The position numbers were made by a program, and so were the translations under genes. Positions 9,367 to 16,738 of a stretch of DNA of 64,000 nt are shown in pieces (the first letter of the stretch is position 1; the number at the start of each line of letters is the position of its first letter). Under the pieces are notes generated by a model. The model was given only the letters and a program-made list of their open reading frames with translations. It made no database searches and was not told the origin of the DNA. Origin of the DNA: Cyclobacteriaceae bacterium (lineage in GTDB: Bacteria > Bacteroidota > Bacteroidia > Cytophagales > Cyclobacteriaceae); the NCBI GenBank assembly GCA_016787665.1, contig JAEUUC010000009.1:195744-259743 (forward strand). Reading direction: 5' to 3'.

Positions 9367-10476
9367 CTAAAACGTGTTAATGGCTTGGCAAATGTACGCC
9401 AATTGCTCCGAAGTCATCTCGGTGTGGATAGGCAGCGAAATCACACTTCGCGACAATTCCTCGGTAACCGGGAAACAACCCTCCGGATACTCCGGCTGAC
9501 GGTAAGCCTTTTGCAGGTGAAGCGGAACCGGATAGTAGATCATGGTCGGAATCTGCAACTTCTCCAGATGTTTTTTCAGTTGATCTCGCCTTTCCGTTCT
9601 GATTGTATACTGGTGAAATACGTGGGATGAATTTTCGGACCGGTGTGGCACCACCACGCGCCCGTTGTCAAGATGCTGATCATAGTAGTTGGCCACCTCA
9701 AGGCGCGACCTGATGTACCCGGACAAATACTTCAACTTAACGCGCAAGATGGCTGCCTGCAGTGTATCCAGTCGGCTGTTTATGCCAATGATATCATGAT
9801 GGTATTTGATGCGCTGGCCGTGATTGGCAATCATGCGCAGGCGCTCGGCTAATGCGGCATCGCGAGTAAACAACGCCCCCCCATCGCCAAAACACCCCAG
9901 GTTCTTGGATGGAAAAAAGGATGTTGTCCCAATCGTACCCATGGTGCCGGCTTGCCGCTTTTCGCCATTCGAAAACGTATAGGTTGCACCCAAGGCTTGC
10001 GCGGCATCCTCGATCACCTGCAAGTGGTGTTTCGCAGCGATCGCCAGAATCGGCTCCATGTCTGCGCACTGGCCATACAGGTGAACCGGAACAATCGCAA
10101 CCGTTTTAGGTGTAATCGCCTTCTCGATCTGTCGTGCATCAATATTAAACGAACGCGGATCAACATCAACAAAGACGGGCTTCAGGCGAAGAAGAGCCAT
10201 TACCTCAGCCGTTGCCACGTAGGTGTGCACGGGCAGGATCACCTCATCACCCGGCTGGAAACCAAGCGCCATCATGGCAATCTGCAGCGCATCGGTTCCG
10301 TTAGCACAACTAATTACCTGGGCGCCCACGACCGCACCCAACTCCTGTTCAAACTGTTCAACTTCCGGCCCTTTAATGAACGCGGTTGATTCCAATACGC
10401 GAGCCATGGCGGCATCCACCTCGGCTTTGATTCTTTCATACTGCGTGTGCAGATCGACCATTCGAATCGGTTGCAT
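9367..10476 (-). CDS. wbpE: PLP-dependent sugar aminotransferase (DegT/DnrJ/EryC1, WbpE type)
   Basis: About 369 residues from the ATG at 10476 (MQPIRMVDLHTQYERIKAEV). This start is preferred over 10521, which would run into galE. The fold-type I aminotransferase motifs are present: GTDALQIAMMALGFQPGDEV near 60, EDAAQALGA near 155 and the PLP lysine in TSFFPSKNLGCFGDGGA near 185. In WbpB/D/E clusters this enzyme transaminates the 3-keto sugar acid with glutamate. Length and gene order support that role. Confidence 0.9.
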   Translation of the reverse strand: MQPIRMVDLHTQYERIKAEVDAAMARVLESTAFIKGPEVEQFEQELGAVVGAQVISCANGTDALQIAMMALGFQPGDEVILPVHTYVATAEVMALLRLKPVFVDVDPRSFNIDARQIEKAITPKTVAIVPVHLYGQCADMEPILAIAAKHHLQVIEDAAQALGATYTFSNGEKRQAGTMGTIGTTSFFPSKNLGCFGDGGALFTRDAALAERLRMIANHGQRIKYHHDIIGINSRLDTLQAAILRVKLKYLSGYIRSRLEVANYYDQHLDNGRVVVPHRSENSSHVFHQYTIRTERRDQLKKHLEKLQIPTMIYYPVPLHLQKAYRQPEYPEGCFPVTEELSRSVISLPIHTEMTSEQLAYICQAINTF

Positions 10477-10487
10477 GCGAAACGGAT

Positions 10488-11519
10488 TTAAGGAATAGAA
10501 TGAGATAACTGTTGTTCCCATGCCCAGGCGTGCCGCAAGGCATCGTCAAGCGAATACTCACACTGCCACTTCAGACGTTCCCGGGCGCGCTTTACATCGG
10601 CATAGGTTTTCACCACATCGCCCGGTCTGCGCGGCCCGATCGTAAACGGAACTGCAACACCGGTTACGCGAACAAATGTGTTAATCAGTTCCAGCACAGA
10701 AACACCCTGCCCGGTGCCCAGATTGATAGCCTGAAAGGCCTCCGCCACAGAATGACTCAAGAGCAACTGCAGCGCCACCACATGGGCTTTCGCCAAATCG
10801 ACCACGTGAATGAAGTCACGAATGCAGGAGCCATCAGGAGTGGGGTAGTCATTGCCAAAAACCGTAAGCGATTTACGCTTGCCTGCCACAGCCTGGGTTA
10901 CGTACGGGACGAGATTGCTCGGTTCGCCAATGGGCAGCTCGCCCAACTTGGCAGAAGGATGTGCCCCGATGGGGTTGAAGTACCGAAGTGAAATTACACG
11001 CAGTCGTCCGGTGTTTGCTTCATCCTCCAAAATACGTTCACTCATCTGTTTCGTGGCCCCATAGGGCGACTCTGCTCTTTTGAGCGGAGCCGATTCATCC
11101 ACCGGAATGTGATCCGGCTCACCGTATACGGTACAAGACGAAGAGAACACAAATGGCTTCACGCCAACGCGCGCCATGGCCCGCACCAGCGTAAGGGTTG
11201 AATTCAGATTATTGTTATAGTACAACTCGGGTTGCTGAACGGATTCACCTACGGCTTTAAACGCGGCAAAATGCAGAACACCAGCAATCGGGTATTTGGC
11301 AAAAACATCTTCGAGAAACTTTTCATCGCGACAATCACCGCGATGAAAGATCAGGTTTCGGCCCAGAACGTCCGCAATACCCTTGAGCAACCGTTCATTA
11401 CTTCGTGATAGGTTGTCGATGAGTACGGGCTCAAATCCGGCCAGGGCGAGTTCTACAGCCGTATGGGCGCCAATGTATCCGGCACCACCGGTGACCAACA
11501 CGTAGCTGGGTTTGCTCAC
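10488..11519 (-). CDS. galE: UDP-glucose 4-epimerase (GalE)
   Basis: A 343-residue extended SDR. GGAGYIGAHTAVEL (11-24), VFSSSCTVYGEPDHIP near 120 and SPYGATKQMSE near 147 contain the NAD-binding glycines, the catalytic Ser and the Tyr-Lys pair. The long segment GELPIGEPSNLVPYVTQ and the DYPTPDGSCIRDFIHV motif are hallmarks of true GalE. It interconverts UDP-glucose and UDP-galactose (or the GlcNAc/GalNAc forms). It overlaps the dehydrogenase gene upstream by 4 bp. Confidence 0.93.
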   Translation of the reverse strand: MSKPSYVLVTGGAGYIGAHTAVELALAGFEPVLIDNLSRSNERLLKGIADVLGRNLIFHRGDCRDEKFLEDVFAKYPIAGVLHFAAFKAVGESVQQPELYYNNNLNSTLTLVRAMARVGVKPFVFSSSCTVYGEPDHIPVDESAPLKRAESPYGATKQMSERILEDEANTGRLRVISLRYFNPIGAHPSAKLGELPIGEPSNLVPYVTQAVAGKRKSLTVFGNDYPTPDGSCIRDFIHVVDLAKAHVVALQLLLSHSVAEAFQAINLGTGQGVSVLELINTFVRVTGVAVPFTIGPRRPGDVVKTYADVKRARERLKWQCEYSLDDALRHAWAWEQQLSHSIP

Positions 11520-12772
11520 AAACGGGCGGTTACGCTGGCCTTGGGCAGAATACCTTTCACATCATAAACAATCGTGCGCGGACCGCGTATCGTATCCCAA
11601 CTCATAGTTTTGAATTGGTCGTGGCCAACGGCCAGCACGACAGCGTGATACACTTTATGCAGGGAGGGGGTAAGATCGAAACCATACTCGTGCTTCACCT
11701 CTTCAGCATCCGCGTGGGGATCAAACACGTCAACTTCAGCCCCGAAACTTTCCAACTCGCGAATGACATCGACCACCTTGCTATTGCGAATATCGGGGCA
11801 GTTCTCTTTGAAGGTAAGACCCAGAACCAGAATCTGGCTCTTATTTATCGGTAAATCGTGGCGGGCCATCTGCTTGATGACGGCATTGGCCACATGGATA
11901 CCCATATTGTCATTGATCCTGCGCCCGGAGAGAATGACTTCGGGCCGATAGCCGAGACCCTCAGCTTTGTAGGTCAGGTAGTAAGGATCAACTCCGATGC
12001 AATGCCCTCCCACCAGGCCGGGCTTAAAGGGCAGAAAATTCCACTTGGTTCCGGCCGCCTCCAGCACCTCATGCGTATCAATGCCCATGCGTTCAAAGAT
12101 CAACGCCAGTTCATTGACAAAGGCGATGTTAATGTCCCGCTGCGAATTTTCGATCACTTTGGCTGCCTCTGCCACCTTGATGGAGGAGGCCTTGTGGGTG
12201 CCGGCTTTGATCACGCGTTTGTACAACTGATCAACCTTCTCGGCAATCTCGGGCGTGCTGCCGCTGGTTACTTTTTTGATCGTGGACACACGGTGTTGTT
12301 TGTCACCGGGATTGATTCGTTCGGGTGAATAGCCCGCGAAAAAATCAACATTAAATTTCAATCCGCTCTGTCTTTCCACGACCGGAATACAAGCCTCTTC
12401 GGTGCAGCCCGGGTACACGGTAGATTCGTATATCACCACATCGCCTTTCTTAATCACACTGCCCACTGTGCGGCTGGCGCTGATCAGGGGCGACAGATCC
12501 GGCTTTTTATACTCATCGACCGGAGTGGGCACGGTTACAATGAAATAATTGACCTGCCGGAGATCATCCGGGTTAGACGAGTAACTCAGCCACTTCGCCT
12601 CTTTCAGCTCGCTGTCACTTACCTCATCGGTGCGATCGTGCCCTTGCCTGAGTTCTTCGATTCGCTTTTGGTTAATATCAAATCCAACAACCTCGATGAC
12701 CTTTCCAAACTCTACGGCCAGCGGCAGTCCCACATAACCCAGTCCGATTATTCCAATACGATCTTTGCTCAT
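11516..12772 (-). CDS. wbpA: UDP-N-acetylglucosamine 6-dehydrogenase (WbpA/TviB type)
   Basis: A 418-residue nucleotide-sugar dehydrogenase. It has the N-terminal Rossmann motif GIIGLGYVGLPLAVEFGK, TVPTPVDEYKKPDLSPL near 84-100, the helix motif KVAEAAKVIENSQRDINIAF near 202-221 and the catalytic cysteine in GGHCIGVDPYYL near 257. The VDEYKKPDLSPL and GTKWNFLPFKPGLVGGHC signatures match the TviB/WbpA group, which makes UDP-GlcNAcA, rather than UDP-glucose dehydrogenase. This provides the substrate for WbpB-E encoded downstream. Confidence 0.88.
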   Translation of the reverse strand: MSKDRIGIIGLGYVGLPLAVEFGKVIEVVGFDINQKRIEELRQGHDRTDEVSDSELKEAKWLSYSSNPDDLRQVNYFIVTVPTPVDEYKKPDLSPLISASRTVGSVIKKGDVVIYESTVYPGCTEEACIPVVERQSGLKFNVDFFAGYSPERINPGDKQHRVSTIKKVTSGSTPEIAEKVDQLYKRVIKAGTHKASSIKVAEAAKVIENSQRDINIAFVNELALIFERMGIDTHEVLEAAGTKWNFLPFKPGLVGGHCIGVDPYYLTYKAEGLGYRPEVILSGRRINDNMGIHVANAVIKQMARHDLPINKSQILVLGLTFKENCPDIRNSKVVDVIRELESFGAEVDVFDPHADAEEVKHEYGFDLTPSLHKVYHAVVLAVGHDQFKTMSWDTIRGPRTIVYDVKGILPKASVTARL

Positions 12773-12778
12773 GTTTTC

Positions 12779-13786
12779 CTAAACGTTATAGTACTCGCGG
12801 TACCAGTTCACAAATTTTTGCACACCTACATCAATCGGGGTGGCAGGCCGAAATCCTACTTCGTGTTCGAGGTCACTGATGTCGGCATATGTCTCCGGGA
12901 CGTCACCGTCCTGAAGGGGTAACAGGTTTTTGATAGCCTTCTTACCCAGCGCCCGCTCAATCACCTGGATAAAATGCATCAACTCTACCGGGTTGTTATT
13001 GCCGATGTTGAATACACGATAGGGAGCAAAGCTAAAAGCCGGGTCCGGATGTTCGCCCGACCAGGCGGAGTTGCCGGTTGGCGCCTTGGGAACAAGACGA
13101 ACAATGCCCTCCACAATGTCATCGATGTAGGTGAAGTCGCGCTTCATCTTTCCATGATTAAACACATCAATGGGCTTGCCCTCCAGTATGGCACGCGTGA
13201 ATAAAAACAACGCCATGTCAGGACGGCCCCAAGGGCCATAAACCGTAAAAAACCGCAGACCAGTCGTGGGTATGTGATACAAATTCGAGTACGCATGCGC
13301 CATCAGCTCGTTTGCCTTTTTGCTTGCTGCATAGAGAGCCAACGGATGATCCACATTGTCGTGGACGGAAAAGGGCATCTTCCGGTTGGCGCCATACACG
13401 CTGCTGGAAGAGGCATAGATCAAATGCTTCACCGGATTATGCCGGCAGGCTTCCAGGATATTGAGAAAGCCGGTGATGTTGCTGTCGAGGTAGGCGTACG
13501 GGTTTTCCAGGGAGTATCGGACACCCGCCTGGGCCGCCAGGTTGATCACTACATCGAACTTTCCGCGCTGAAACAGTGCCTGAATGCCCTCCCGATCGGC
13601 CAACTCCTGCTGTTGGAATGTGAACCCCGGTTGGCCGCTGAGCTGACGTAAACGGGCATGTTTGAGCGATACCTCGTAGTAGTCGTTTAGATTGTCAAGC
13701 CCATGTACACGAACGCCCTGCGCCAGCAGGCGTTTAGCGACATGGAAACCGATAAAACCGGCTGATCCGGTGACTAAAACGTTCAT
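12779..13786 (-). CDS. UDP-glucuronate 4-epimerase-like SDR
   Basis: A 335-residue extended SDR and the first gene of the minus-strand polysaccharide operon. It has [15 protein letters not shown] (7-21), [18 protein letters not shown] (29-46), [15 protein letters not shown] near 125 and [16 protein letters not shown] near 150. The NDYY...LKxxRL block and the [16 protein letters not shown] motif are characteristic of UDP-glucuronate 4-epimerases (LpsL/Cap1J), which make UDP-galacturonate. Action on UDP-GlcNAcA cannot be excluded, given the dehydrogenase next to it. Confidence 0.85.
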   Translation of the reverse strand: MNVLVTGSAGFIGFHVAKRLLAQGVRVHGLDNLNDYYEVSLKHARLRQLSGQPGFTFQQQELADREGIQALFQRGKFDVVINLAAQAGVRYSLENPYAYLDSNITGFLNILEACRHNPVKHLIYASSSSVYGANRKMPFSVHDNVDHPLALYAASKKANELMAHAYSNLYHIPTTGLRFFTVYGPWGRPDMALFLFTRAILEGKPIDVFNHGKMKRDFTYIDDIVEGIVRLVPKAPTGNSAWSGEHPDPAFSFAPYRVFNIGNNNPVELMHFIQVIERALGKKAIKNLLPLQDGDVPETYADISDLEHEVGFRPATPIDVGVQKFVNWYREYYNV

Positions 13787-13813
13787 TTTGAGATTCGGCC
13801 GTTAACCAGCCGG

Positions 13814-13821
13814 CAAAAATA
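13814..13821 (-). promoter_or_regulatory. Putative -7 box of the polysaccharide operon
   Basis: On the minus strand this reads TATTTTTG, an exact match to the Bacteroidota -7 consensus TAnnTTTG, 27 nt before the first gene of the cluster (start 13786). I do not see a clear TTTG -33 element at the usual distance, so strength is uncertain. Confidence 0.4.
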
Positions 13822-13837
13822 ATCAACCGCGATTCAG

Positions 13838-13867
13838 TTTGGCGGGTTTCTTTTTTAAATAAAATTG
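13838..13867 (+). promoter_or_regulatory. Putative promoter of the Wzz-like/ccm operon
   Basis: TTTG at 13838-13841 is followed after 18 nt by TAAAATTG at 13860-13867, one mismatch from TAnnTTTG. The start codon is at 13884, giving a short leader. It lies back to back with the box for the polysaccharide operon in the same 97-nt intergenic region. Confidence 0.4.
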
Positions 13868-13883
13868 CACATTACATTCACGT

Positions 13884-14696
13884 ATGAACCCTAATGAAGA
13901 AATTGACCTGATTCAGATAGCCCGCGATGGCGTTTCCTTTCTACGCAAGCGTGGGTTGCCGTTGCTGCTGGCGGGGTTGGTGGGCATGGGGATCGCAGTC
14001 GGATATCGCTCTTGGCGAACGATTCATTACACAGGTGAGGTTTCGTTTCTGCACGATGTGCTAACCGAAGAATACATCAGACCGCTTACCGAGAGTATTC
14101 AACGGCAACTCAATCAAGGCTCGTATGACTCATTAAGTCACTCCTTTGGTCTTTCAGTCGAGGCTGTGAAGTCGATTTCGGAAGTCAAGTTGATCATCAG
14201 TCCATTTGAGAAAACAATCAGTCAGCAAGAGCGAGAACTGATTGCCGTTAAGATTCAGACCACCCAACCTCAGCTATTGCCGGAAATTCAAACAGGACTT
14301 ATCCGGGCATTTCAAAATAATGCCTTTTTGCAGCGAAGGCTCTTTGAAAAACGAAGTGAATATGATGCCGCTCTCACGTCCATCAGCCGTGAAAAAAAAT
14401 TATTGGATAGCCTGAAACAATCACTGCTGAAGAATCAAGGGATCAAACCATCTTTCGATCCGGCCGGTGTCTTCTATCAGTCCGTTATCTTGGAGCGCCA
14501 ACGCCATCAGTATGAAATTAAACGGCACCGGTTGGATGACTGGAGCCCGGTGGTGAGTCTGGTTAATAACGTAGAATCCGATCAACCGTCCTGGCTCTCA
14601 GTGCTGGCCAAGGGATTTTTTGGCGGTGTCGTGAGTATGCTCGCCTTCTTACAGCTCAAATCATTACTCAACCATCCGTCTTCCTCCAAATCATGA
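13884..14696 (+). CDS. Wzz-like chain-length/polysaccharide co-polymerase family protein
   Basis: A 270-residue protein with one helix near residues 24-41, a polar and partly coiled-coil-like periplasmic region (about 45-235) and a second helix near 240-260. This two-helix topology and the N-terminal EEIDLIQIARDGVSFLRKRG segment are typical of Wzz/PCP proteins that set glycan chain length. There is no cytoplasmic tyrosine-kinase domain. It faces away from the polysaccharide cluster but starts 97 nt from it, and its stop overlaps the start of ccmB by 4 bp. Sequence conservation in this family is low, so the call rests on topology and neighbourhood. Confidence 0.6.
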   Translation: MNPNEEIDLIQIARDGVSFLRKRGLPLLLAGLVGMGIAVGYRSWRTIHYTGEVSFLHDVLTEEYIRPLTESIQRQLNQGSYDSLSHSFGLSVEAVKSISEVKLIISPFEKTISQQERELIAVKIQTTQPQLLPEIQTGLIRAFQNNAFLQRRLFEKRSEYDAALTSISREKKLLDSLKQSLLKNQGIKPSFDPAGVFYQSVILERQRHQYEIKRHRLDDWSPVVSLVNNVESDQPSWLSVLAKGFFGGVVSMLAFLQLKSLLNHPSSSKS

Positions 14697-15349
14697 TGCT
14701 TTGGCTGCTCAAAAAAGAATTCCAGTTCGAGTGGCGTTCGAAAAATGCTGTGCAGGGACTTCTCCTGTATACGCTCTCTATTGGGTTCATTCTGTACTCT
14801 AGCTTTCTGTTTCAGGAGCACCTGATTAATGCTGCGGTATGGTCGGCCTTGTTTTGGATCAGTTTACTTTTTAGCGCTATGAGTGCGGTGGTGAAAAGTT
14901 TTTTGGGTGACCGGGGTAACACGGACTCGTACTACTACCAGATTACGTCTGCCCATCACCTGCTATTCGCGAAAACCTTCTACAATATTTTACTGCTGGT
15001 GGTGTTGTTCCTGCTGTCGATGGTCATCTTCAGCGTGCTGTTTGGGTCGGTTATTGCCAATCTCGGGCTTTTCGCCACACTGGGCATTTTGACGTGTGCC
15101 GCGCTGGGTGGCGCCCTTACGTTGCTGGCATCCATCGCGGCCAAGGTGCGCAACAGCCACCTGATCATGGCTGTGCTCGGCTTTCCGGTAACCGTCTCCA
15201 TTATTCTAATGGCCGTGTCGGGCACACGCAATTGTATCGATGGGCTCGGCTTGGACGCCCTTTGGCGCGAACTGTTGGTTCTGGGTGCAATTAATGCCAT
15301 CAGCCTGGCCGTTTCCTTTCTCCTGTTCCCCTATATTTGGCGCAGCTAA
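14693..15349 (+). CDS. ccmB: Haem exporter subunit CcmB
   Basis: A 218-residue membrane protein with six hydrophobic segments, starting MMLWLLKKEFQFEWRSKNA. The KEFxxEWRSK start, the FLGDRGNTDSYYYQITSA loop and the length fit CcmB, the membrane subunit of the CcmAB transporter that releases holo-CcmE during cytochrome c maturation. The ATPase gene ccmA is not adjacent here. ccmC follows 4 nt after the stop. Confidence 0.87.
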   Translation: MMLWLLKKEFQFEWRSKNAVQGLLLYTLSIGFILYSSFLFQEHLINAAVWSALFWISLLFSAMSAVVKSFLGDRGNTDSYYYQITSAHHLLFAKTFYNILLLVVLFLLSMVIFSVLFGSVIANLGLFATLGILTCAALGGALTLLASIAAKVRNSHLIMAVLGFPVTVSIILMAVSGTRNCIDGLGLDALWRELLVLGAINAISLAVSFLLFPYIWRS

Positions 15350-15353
15350 TTCG

Positions 15354-16028
15354 ATGTCTTCCTTTTTTAAGAAATTCTGGTGGAAGTACCTGTGTGTGGC
15401 GTTACTGATTTACACCACCGTGGCGGGTTTGTTGGTATCCGTGCCGCGTCTGGCCATTGTCAACGAAACCATTCGCGCCCTTTACTTTCATGTGCCGATG
15501 TGGTTCGGCATGGTGGCCATGTTTGGGTTTTCCATTTATTATTCCATCGAATACCTGCGCAAGCAAAACAGCTTAAGTGACTTTATGGCTGTCGAATTTG
15601 CCAACACCGGCTTGCTCCTGGGGATTTTGGGCATCTTAACCGGTATGCTGTGGGCCAACTACACCTGGGGCTCCCCTTGGCACGGTGACCCTAAACAAAA
15701 TGGCGCGGCCATTGCTCTGCTGGTTTATTTGGCGTACTTCGTGCTGCGTGGGTCACTTGACAACATCGAGCAGCGGGCCCGCCTCAGTGCCGTGTACAAC
15801 ATCTTCGCCTTTGCCGCGATGATTCCCCTTATTTTTATAATCCCGCGCCTGCAGGATTCTATGCATCCCGGCAGCGGAGGCAACCCCGGCTTTAATGTGT
15901 ATGATCTCGACAGCCGCATGCGCCTTGTCTTTTATCCAGCCGTCATCGGTTGGATTTTGTTGGGCGTGTGGGTAGCCAGCCTGCAGGTAAGGACGCGCCA
16001 GATTAAACAACACCTCGAAGACGTATGA
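15354..16028 (+). CDS. ccmC: Haem handling protein CcmC
   Basis: 224 residues from the ATG at 15354 (MSSFFKKFWWKYLCVAL); a start at 15240 would lie inside ccmB. Six helices are predicted. The tryptophan-rich periplasmic motif of the haem-handling family is present as WANYTWGSPWHGDPKQNG near residues 100-117, and conserved histidines lie in ALYFHVPMWFG near 43 and later. It is predicted to load haem onto CcmE. Its stop overlaps the ccmD-like gene by 4 bp. Confidence 0.9.
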   Translation: MSSFFKKFWWKYLCVALLIYTTVAGLLVSVPRLAIVNETIRALYFHVPMWFGMVAMFGFSIYYSIEYLRKQNSLSDFMAVEFANTGLLLGILGILTGMLWANYTWGSPWHGDPKQNGAAIALLVYLAYFVLRGSLDNIEQRARLSAVYNIFAFAAMIPLIFIIPRLQDSMHPGSGGNPGFNVYDLDSRMRLVFYPAVIGWILLGVWVASLQVRTRQIKQHLEDV

Positions 16029-16240
16029 AAAAGTTACTTGCCTTATTGTTATGCTTGAACTCCTTGACGGCAGCAGCCCAGTCAGAGGTAGAAATGGCCG
16101 ATGTCATGCGGGCAGAAGGCAAGATTTATGTTGTGGTGGGTATTATACTCATCATCCTGTTTGGGTTATTTTTTTACCTGTTCCGGCTCGATCGAAAAAT
16201 CACCCGCTTGGAGAGCCAAACCGGAAGCAACAAATCCTGA
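16025..16240 (+). CDS. CcmD-like small membrane protein
   Basis: A 71-residue protein with an N-terminal signal-like segment (MKKLLALLLCLNSLTAAAQ), one strong helix near residues 34-53 (IYVVVGIILIILFGLFFYLF) and a charged tail RLDRKITRLES. Position between ccmC and ccmE, one helix and the basic tail fit CcmD, which stabilises the CcmABC complex. Bacteroidota CcmD proteins carry this extra N-terminal segment more often than the proteobacterial ones, as far as I recall. Confidence 0.75.
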   Translation: MKKLLALLLCLNSLTAAAQSEVEMADVMRAEGKIYVVVGIILIILFGLFFYLFRLDRKITRLESQTGSNKS

Positions 16241-16281
16241 CGGCAGCAGCTGTTTTCCGCTTCTCTTAGCAGTTTTTGGCG

Positions 16282-16289
16282 TAATTTTG
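16282..16289 (+). promoter_or_regulatory. Possible internal -7 box before ccmE
   Basis: TAATTTTG matches TAnnTTTG exactly and lies 20 nt before the ccmE ATG, in a 68-nt gap within the operon. A GGAGG element at 16297-16301 also precedes the start. No clear -33 element is visible, so an internal promoter is only a possibility. Confidence 0.3.
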
Positions 16290-16308
16290 CCCCCTGGAGG
16301 GAAGGTTT

Positions 16309-16719
16309 ATGAAGAAATCGCACATCTACATTATTCTGGTGATCGGCATCGCGATTGCCATTATTATTTCTACGGCCGGTGATGCCAGCACCTATGTCAA
16401 TTTTGGCCAGGCTTACCAGATGGCTGCAGCTGGAAACAAAAAAAGTATTCATGTGGTAGGCGAGCTAAAGAAAGATGAACACGGTCAGGTAACCGGTTTG
16501 GAGGAAACGCCTGACCACGTCTCGTGCACCTTTATCCTGGTGGACGACCAGCAAAAAGAACAAAAAGTTTTTTACAACCAGCCCATTCCGCCCGACATGA
16601 CCAAATCAGAAAAAGTGGTGGTGATCGGCAAATATCAAAACGATTTGTTTATTGCTGACAAGATTTTGTTGAAGTGCCCGTCCAAATACCAGGAACAAAA
16701 ACTGAAGGCGAGTCTGTAA
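16309..16719 (+). CDS. ccmE: Haem chaperone CcmE, CxxxY variant
   Basis: A 136-residue protein with an N-terminal anchor (residues 5-22) and an OB-fold periplasmic domain (VVGELKKDEHGQVTGLEE, FYNQPIPPDM, VVVIGKYQNDLFIADKIL). In the classical family the haem-binding residue is His in an HxxxY motif. Here the equivalent segment is LLKCPSKYQEQK, that is Cys123-P-S-K-Tyr127. This CxxxY form is known from Desulfovibrio and archaeal CcmE proteins, which use a variant System I lacking CcmH. No ccmG, ccmH or ccmI gene is seen near it. Confidence 0.88.
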   Translation: MKKSHIYIILVIGIAIAIIISTAGDASTYVNFGQAYQMAAAGNKKSIHVVGELKKDEHGQVTGLEETPDHVSCTFILVDDQQKEQKVFYNQPIPPDMTKSEKVVVIGKYQNDLFIADKILLKCPSKYQEQKLKASL

Positions 16720-16738
16720 TTTTCATCCGACACTGTTC

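Noticed and set aside
15240..15353. Upstream start for ccmC
   Set aside because: The added residues come from the ccmB frame region and are not CcmC-like; ATG 15354 directly follows the ccmB stop.
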